The notes beneath the pieces are model-generated. The model was not told where the DNA came from. It ran no database searches and was given only the letters and a program-made list of their open reading frames with translations. Shown one piece after another: positions 27,072 to 33,222 of a stretch of DNA of 33,222 nt. The stretch's first letter is position 1. The number at the start of each line of letters is the position of its first letter. Made by a program: the position numbers and the translations under genes. Source of the DNA: Paulinella micropora (lineage: Eukaryota > Cercozoa > Imbricatea > Euglyphida); NCBI GenBank assembly GCA_009731375.1, contig BJOX01000036.1, positions 1,190,307 to 1,223,528 on the forward strand, given 5' to 3'.

Positions 27072-27103
<32 letters not shown>

Positions 27104-27545
27104 CTTCTTCTTCTCCTCCTCTTCTTCTTCTGCTTCTTCTTCTGCTTCTTCTGCTGCTTCTGCTGCTTCTTCTTCTTCTTCTTCTTCTTCTTCTTCTTCT
27201 TCTTCTTCTTCTTCTTCTTCTTCTTCTTCTTCTTCTTCTTCTTCTTCTTCTTCTTCTTCTTCTTCTTCTTCTTCTTCTTCTTCTTCTTCTTCTTCTTCTT
27301 CTTCTTCTTCTTCTTCTTCTTCTCCTCCTCCTCCTCCTCCTCCTCCTCCTCCTCCTCCTCCTTCTCGTCCCCCTGTTTCTCTTTCTCTTCCGACACAGAA
27401 GACAAACAGACAGACACAGACAAGACAAACCAGACAAGACAGACAGGACAGACAAGACAGGCAGGCAGACAGACAGACAGACAGACACGACAGACAGACA
27501 CGACAGACAAGACAGATAAGACAGACACGGACAGACAGACACGAG
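27010..27545. repeat. (CTC/CTT)n trinucleotide tract followed by (GACA)n
   Basis: About 350 bp of CTC and CTT triplets gives poly-Ser/Leu/Phe frames on plus and poly-Lys/Glu/Arg on minus. About 140 bp of CAGACA-type tetramers follow. All open frames are repeat artefacts. Confidence 0.95.
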
Positions 27546-27560
27546 TAATTTAGTTCTTTG

Positions 27561-27608
27561 AACTGTTTATCTATCTATCTGTCCTCTCCGGTACTGTATC
27601 TATCTACA

Positions 27609-27683
<75 letters not shown>

Positions 27684-27692
27684 CTATCTATC
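27561..27692. repeat. (TATC)n microsatellite
   Basis: TATC tetramers with a short unique interruption near 27579-27606. Confidence 0.95.
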
Positions 27693-27693
27693 T

Positions 27694-27914
27694 GAGCTAA
27701 CGTGCCCGGTCGAGGAAAACATCCTTGACGCACGAGCCTACAAGACCAACCGATACAACAAGCTCAAATCTCAAATCGAGGACAACGGATGGACCTGCCA
27801 CCTTCGACCAATCGAATGCGGGGCTCGCGGCATGGTATCGTTCTCTGTTCATCGATGTTTCCGCGCCTTGGGTTTTTCCCATCCCCAATCCAAATCCCTT
27901 TGCTTCAAGCTATC
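27694..27914 (+). pseudogene. Non-LTR retrotransposon C-terminal fragment, truncated by gap
   Basis: The frame from 27694 reads ELTCPVEENILDARAYKTNR, then KLKSQIEDNGWTCHLRPIEC and GARGMVSFSVHRCFRALGF into the gap without a stop. ELTxPxEENI...K..RY..L......GW......EvGaRG is a pattern found downstream of the reverse transcriptase in many animal non-LTR elements. The assignment comes from pattern memory. The 5' side is cut off by the TATC repeat. Confidence 0.55.
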
Positions 27915-28567
27915 NNNNNNNNNNNNNNNNNNNNNNNNNNNNNNNNNNNNNNNNNNNNNNNNNNNNNNNNNNNNNNNNNNNNNNNNNNNNNNNNNNNNNN
28001 NNNNNNNNNNNNNNNNNNNNNNNNNNNNNNNNNNNNNNNNNNNNNNNNNNNNNNNNNNNNNNNNNNNNNNNNNNNNNNNNNNNNNNNNNNNNNNNNNNNN
28101 NNNNNNNNNNNNNNNNNNNNNNNNNNNNNNNNNNNNNNNNNNNNNNNNNNNNNNNNNNNNNNNNNNNNNNNNNNNNNNNNNNNNNNNNNNNNNNNNNNNN
28201 NNNNNNNNNNNNNNNNNNNNNNNNNNNNNNNNNNNNNNNNNNNNNNNNNNNNNNNNNNNNNNNNNNNNNNNNNNNNNNNNNNNNNNNNNNNNNNNNNNNN
28301 NNNNNNNNNNNNNNNNNNNNNNNNNNNNNNNNNNNNNNNNNNNNNNNNNNNNNNNNNNNNNNNNNNNNNNNNNNNNNNNNNNNNNNNNNNNNNNNNNNNN
28401 NNNNNNNNNNNNNNNNNNNNNNNNNNNNNNNNNNNNNNNNNNNNNNNNNNNNNNNNNNNNNNNNNNNNNNNNNNNNNNNNNNNNNNNNNNNNNNNNNNNN
28501 NNNNNNNNNNNNNNNNNNNNNNNNNNNNNNNNNNNNNNNNNNNNNNNNNNNNNNNNNNNNNNNNNNN
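27915..28567. other. Assembly gap (N)
   Basis: 653 undetermined bases between the retroelement fragment and a TCTG/TATC repeat. Confidence 1.
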
Positions 28568-29280
<713 letters not shown>

Positions 29281-29339
29281 ATCCTCTCTGGATTCTCTCA
29301 CGTATATTCTTGTATCATCAAGAAATTGAGACTCTTTCA

Positions 29340-30762
29340 TGTCCAAGCCTCGGGTTCGGAGCTCGACGTCTGTAAGGCAAGATGCACAGCCTGCTCCCAA
29401 GAGGCGCAAAAGAGAAGAGGAAGAAGGCCTTGACTCTAAGCGCAAGGGGAGTGCGGCTGCTCGCGTTACCCCTTGACATATGGTGCTGCATCCGGGACTA
29501 TCGGGTGGATGAAGTTGATCCCGCTCGCACGTGTCTGCAAGCGGCTGGAAGGCCTTGTAAAAACTCCACGGATTTGGAATGGGTTGGCAGAGCCAATCCT
29601 TGACTCGCGCAAGTTCAAGAAAGGCGAACCTCTCGTAGCTTTGAGTGAAGTATGGAGGCAGAGCACAGTGTCCTTTCCCAAGGTTCTGAAGGCTCCGGAG
29701 ACCACCGACTCTGTCCTCAAACTGCTTAGTGGAATCGGTGTCCAGCACCTGACTCTTCACAACTGCCGGCAAATCACGGACGCTGGGCTGGCCCACTTGT
29801 CTGCGCTTGCTCTCCAACACCTCGATCTCAAAGGTTGCTGGGAAGTCACCGACGTTGGACTTGCTCACTTGTCTGCGCTGCCCCTGCAGCACCTCAATCT
29901 CACGGGTTGCTATCAAGTCACGGACGCTGGGCTGGCTCACTTGTCTGCGCTGCCCCTGCAGCACCTCAATCTCGCTATTTGCGTGCAAGTCACGGACGCT
30001 TGGCTCACTTGTCTGCGCTGCCCCTGCAGCACCTCAACCTCAGGGTTGCTGGCAAGTCACGGACGCTGGGCTGGCTCACTTGTCTGCGCTGCCCCTGCAG
30101 CACCTCGATCTCGAATATTGCGCGCAAGTCACGGACGCTGGGCTGGCTCACTTGTCTGCGCTGCCCCTGCAGCACCTCAATCTCAGGTTTTGCAATCAAG
30201 TCACGGACGCTGGGCTCGCTTACTTGTCTGCGCTGCCCCTCAGACACCTCAGTCTCGCATCGTGCGAACTAGTCCGAGTCACGGACGCTGGGCTGGCTCA
30301 CTTGTCTGCGCTGCCCCTGCAGCACCTCGATCTGACGGGTTGCTATCCAGTCACGGACGCTGGGCTGGCTCATGTCTGCGCTGCCCCTGCAGCACCTCAA
30401 TCTCACGGGTTGCTGGCAAGTCACATACGCTGGGCTGGCTCACTTGTCTGCACTGCCCCTGCAGCACCTCAATCTCATGTGTTGCAGGCAAGTCACGGAC
30501 GCTGGGCTGGCTCACTTGTCTGCGCTGCCCCTGCAGCACCTCAATCTCAAATTTTATAGTCAAGTCACGGACGCTGGACTTGCTCATTTGTCTGCGCTGC
30601 CCCTGCAGCACCTCAATCTCGACGATTGCGAGCGAGTGAAGGACGCTGGGCTGGCTCACTTGTCTGCGCTGCCCCTGCAGCATGTCGATCTCCGTGGTTG
30701 CGAACTAGTCACGGAAGCTGGGCTGGCTCACTTGTCTTTACGCCCGGTGAATCAGTCTTGAT
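29340..30762 (+). pseudogene. F-box/leucine-rich-repeat protein gene with several frame changes
   Basis: The ATG at 29340 opens a basic N-terminus ([30 protein letters not shown]). An F-box-like segment follows, split over frames (LPLDIWCC near 29464, then PLARVCKRLEGLVKTPRIW near 29518-29575). From about 29740 there are some 14 repeats of the form LQHLNLxxCxxVTDAGLAHLSALP. These are 24-residue cysteine-type LRRs (RNI/AMN1-like), as in F-box substrate receptors of SCF ubiquitin ligases. Frame changes occur near 29460-29480, 29998 (4 nt missing relative to its neighbours), about 30045 and about 30372. The final repeats run to a TGA at 30760-30762. Either this is a decaying copy or the repeats were mis-assembled. 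It belongs to the host. Confidence 0.75.
29760..30740 (+). repeat. 72-nt minisatellite encoding the LRR array
   Basis: Tandem units of about 72 nt share GACGCTGGGCTGGCTCACTT and CTGCGCTGCCCCTGCAGCAC almost without change. Only about five codons per unit (after CTCAATCTC) vary strongly. Confidence 0.93.
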
Positions 30763-31288
30763 AGTTCTGACTGGAACGTCCTCTCAAGAGTCAGATGTTT
30801 ATTATTTCTCGTATAATTTTCCTTCTCATACTTTGACTTCCCACTCGGAGCTCATCCTGCCGGATGAGCGTCAAGGCTTTTTTACTATTAATACGTAACT
30901 TTCCTTCTCATACTTCGTCTTCCCACTCACTCAGTCCTCATTATTAATAATTTAATAATAGTACGGCTGAGTGGCAAGTTTCTATTAAAAGAATGGCAAG
31001 CATTCTCTGATCATTGAAAGTGCTTACTTAATATTAATAATACCGGTATTTGATAGATAGTATATATAACAAAGGTGACTCTACCGTTACAGTGCCATTT
31101 TAACGAAGGTGTACAAAATGAAGGGAAAACAGTGAAGCGTAAAAAATTATTAATGCGTATCAGGATTCGGTCGTTGTATTCATATATAGCTCAACGCAGG
31201 CCTTCCTGAAAAAATTGTGTTTAACAAAGACGTCATGGTCTGTGACCCGACTCGTGACGAAGATGATATATACTTGAAAACCTGCTAA
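30763..31288. other. Intergenic, no gene recognised
   Basis: AT-rich sequence between the LRR gene and the minus-strand host gene. CTTTCCTTCTCATACTT-type words repeat near 30822 and 30900, giving an imperfect direct repeat. No structure or ORF is supported. Confidence 0.4.
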
Positions 31289-32059
31289 TCACTTCGCTTT
31301 AGCTTTTGTATGTCGGAACGTGTGAAAATTATTCATTTCCTTGAATGCAGCGTTGATTTCCTCCTGTTTGCGCACATACATGCCTGATCGGGCCGCGTGA
31401 TACTTGAACAGGTTCCACTCCTGGGAATAGGTTTCTCGGATGCTCGCGAAGACGAACGGGTCCCGCGACACGGCCTCTACGTCGAAGGGCGGCGGGATGC
31501 GGGCTCCGTAGTAACGCAAGATGACGCCAAGCGACCACAGGCTAGACGAGTAGAAGCGCATCTCCTCTTGCCGCAGACGCTCGGACAAACGAGCTTTGGC
31601 TTCGTCATCTAGACCTTTGGTGGAAATCGGACCATACTTTTCCAACTTAGAATAGTCGAACTCCTCCATGGGGACTAGCCCATCGTCCTCGGCTTCTACC
31701 TCCTTTTCTTTTTGTTTTTCCTGAAATTCTGCCATCTTCCTCTCCACGTCCGCGTCTCTCCCCATCATCTCCTCCTCTTCCTCTTTATCTGTCGGGGGCA
31801 AAGCTCTGCTGTTTCCGACCCATTGTTTAACATCGGTGGCATGAGAAAAAAGCGCTTTTCTCGGCGGGTGGTTCAACCCCATGAGTCTCCAGAACTCGTA
31901 CCTCGTGGGCACTTCGTAAACCCTTTTGTTGTAATACCAGATCAGGCTAGCCTTGCGCTTGATCTTGGCGCTCTTGATGAAGTGCTTGACGCGTTTCCAA
32001 GATTGATTCATGACATCTTGCTCGGAGAGGTCGGATGATAGTGTAGGCGTTTTGATCAC
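31289..32059 (-). CDS. Uncharacterised intronless host protein, 256 aa
   Basis: One undamaged minus-strand ORF from the ATG at 32059 to TAG-side end at 31289, GC-richer than the virus. The N-terminal half is basic (KRVKHFIKSAKIKRKASLIW; RYEFWRLMGLNHPPRKALFS). The centre is a charged helix (DKEEEEEMMGRDADVERKMA). The C-terminal half is mixed, with EEMRFYSSSLWSLGVILRYY and GARIPPPFDVEAVSRDPFVF. I recognise no family. No signal peptide or clear membrane segment is visible; the Trp/Leu-rich segment is too short and polar-flanked. Length, composition and absence of stops argue that it is a real gene. Confidence 0.65.
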   Translation of the reverse strand: MIKTPTLSSDLSEQDVMNQSWKRVKHFIKSAKIKRKASLIWYYNKRVYEVPTRYEFWRLMGLNHPPRKALFSHATDVKQWVGNSRALPPTDKEEEEEMMGRDADVERKMAEFQEKQKEKEVEAEDDGLVPMEEFDYSKLEKYGPISTKGLDDEAKARLSERLRQEEMRFYSSSLWSLGVILRYYGARIPPPFDVEAVSRDPFVFASIRETYSQEWNLFKYHAARSGMYVRKQEEINAAFKEMNNFHTFRHTKAKAK

Positions 32060-32092
32060 GTTGGAAGCAGGCTGCGGACCACCTGCTAGATT

Positions 32093-32165
32093 AGAAAGGT
32101 AGGTAGTAGGTAGGCAGGTATAGATAGGTAGGTAGGTAGGTAGGTAGGTAGGTGGGTAGGTAGAT
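32093..32165. repeat. (AGGT)n microsatellite
   Basis: AGGT/GTAG tetramers with a few substitutions just upstream of the host gene start. Confidence 0.92.
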
Positions 32166-33222
32166 ATTGGATGTCCTTCGGTTTTCCCGCGTTCTTTTCC
32201 AGAAATACCAAGCTCAATCTGTATTATATTCCTTCAGTCTCTGTTCGAGTCAGAGATGCTGCATTTGTTTTATCATCTTTATAGCCCACCGCATATGGTC
32301 GGGACAGAAAGATGAGATCTGTCAGGCGGTGGGCTGTTTAGGGGTAGGTCACTTCTTCAGTTTGGAGATGTTAGATTTCTACGCTTGAAAGGGCTTGGGG
32401 TCTGGGGGGTGCGATGGCCCGCTGAACAACGCAGGCTCACCTCGGAACATCCCTCCATAGGATACCCCGAGACATTGCTGCTCAGGAGACATCCATGTTT
32501 GGGTACATCCCATGTTAGGGATATCCCAAAATTTCTTCTAGGATATCCCACCGTTTTTATTTTATTCCTTTTTTCCCAAGGTCTTTCAAGGGCCCGTGCA
32601 TGTAGGCATGTCTCATGATCACACGTCCCGTGCACTTGTGCATATGGAATGAAACCAGCTATTTGAGACTGCTTTGATAGAAAACAAGAATAAACAAGAG
32701 ATGGGTTTGAGAAATAAAAAAAAATTCAAGTTTCATTTTTAAAAATCTCCCATCTTGGATTTATCATGGAACAAAAGCTTGAGGCTCGGGGATGCTGCAT
32801 GCTGTGGAATGTCGTTTGGGGCATACAAGAGCATTCCAAGTCAGGTCCGTTCTGGGACATCCCTTCGGTAAGGACGACCGAACATGAGGGACATCCCATT
32901 TGCAAACGCCCAAAAAAGACTTTCGAAAATTTTCCTATTTTCTTCCCCTCTTCTTCTTTTGGCAGGGTTCCAGGCCCCACCACTATAGGTCAGATCACGC
33001 TAACACTAGCGGTCTGGAGTGTATGCACGTAAAGAAAACCAGCTATCTCGGCTTTCTTCCCATAGAGAAAGAGAATGAAAAGTGGGCCTTTTTCTTTTGA
33101 GACACGTCTTAGATAGATAGATAGGCAGATAGATGAGATGTCGCAAAGGAATGTAGTCCTTGCAAAGGAACGCAGTTTCACATCAAACAATAATTTGTGT
33201 ACTGTGCATGTGTCCGGGATGG
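32166..33222. other. Right-end unique sequence, no gene recognised
   Basis: About 1 kb with short open frames only. It contains a nested inverted repeat at 32283-32335 and several GGGACATCCC/GGGATATCCC-like words around 32440-32550 and 32850-32900. No coding assignment is supported. Confidence 0.4.
32283..32335. repeat. Nested perfect inverted repeat (AGCCCACCGC...GCGGTGGGCT)
   Basis: The outer 10-bp arms (32283-32292 with 32326-32335) enclose a 6-bp inner pair GACAGA/TCTGTC (32303-32308 with 32318-32323). This is a GC-rich two-tier hairpin in otherwise ordinary sequence. Confidence 0.8.

Noticed and set aside
26986-27553. Poly-Lys, poly-Glu, poly-Ser and poly-Leu ORFs
   Set aside because: They are products of the CTC/CTT triplet repeat and GACA tetramers.

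Overview
The window is eukaryotic genomic DNA carrying an almost complete but decayed endogenous polinton-like virus (PLV, the Polinton/Maverick relatives of virophages). The virus occupies roughly 5658-25956 (about 20.3 kb) and ends in imperfect terminal inverted repeats of about 145-158 bp. The flanks are very different from it: long simple-sequence tracts (TATG, TATC, GA, TTC, TCTG), three assembly gaps, two non-LTR-retrotransposon-like fragments, an F-box/leucine-rich-repeat gene with 72-nt near-identical repeats, and one intronless GC-richer host gene. The host lineage cannot be fixed from this sequence. A microsatellite-rich alga, protist or invertebrate would all fit.

Layout of the virus. 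Left arm, plus strand: a zinc-finger protein (5829), a wrecked protein-primed family B DNA polymerase (about 6506-9823), a truncated ExoX-C-like fragment and an intact ExoX-C-like protein (9970-10485). Central block, minus strand (10519-22613), read right to left: a large fibre with an S74-type intramolecular chaperone, a small membrane protein, an unknown 119-aa protein, the packaging ATPase, a small basic core-like protein, a coiled-coil protein fused to an adenain/Ulp1-like cysteine protease, penton, double-jelly-roll major capsid protein (MCP) and a further virion-type protein. Right arm, plus strand: a charged coiled-coil protein, a retroviral-type (rve) integrase and a second coiled-coil gene that appears to be interrupted by a foreign segment of about 0.9 kb. 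All six PLV hallmark genes (MCP, penton, ATPase, protease, PolB, integrase) are recognisable. Every one of the six carries at least one lesion: frameshifts, nonsense codons, or tandem duplications of 49 and 16 bp in the ATPase. The element therefore looks like a fossil, unless some single-base breaks are assembly errors.

The most unusual feature is a 140-145-nt structured repeat present three times (14166-14309, 16374-16518, 18831-18970) at junctions between consecutive minus-strand genes. Each copy can fold into a four-arm, cloverleaf-like cruciform. The copies differ by coordinated base changes that keep the arms paired, which suggests the structure itself was selected. Other signals are a TATA-like motif abutting many start codons on both strands, a 29-nt near-identical coding segment (VEDATFGQQE) shared by the ExoX-C-like protein and the protease polyprotein, paired AAAGATTTT palindromes before two genes, and a run of stem-loops just inside the right terminus.

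Working model (inference): the plus-strand left arm encodes replication functions, the minus-strand block encodes virion morphogenesis, and the right arm encodes integration. This matches a virus that could both integrate and build particles before it decayed.
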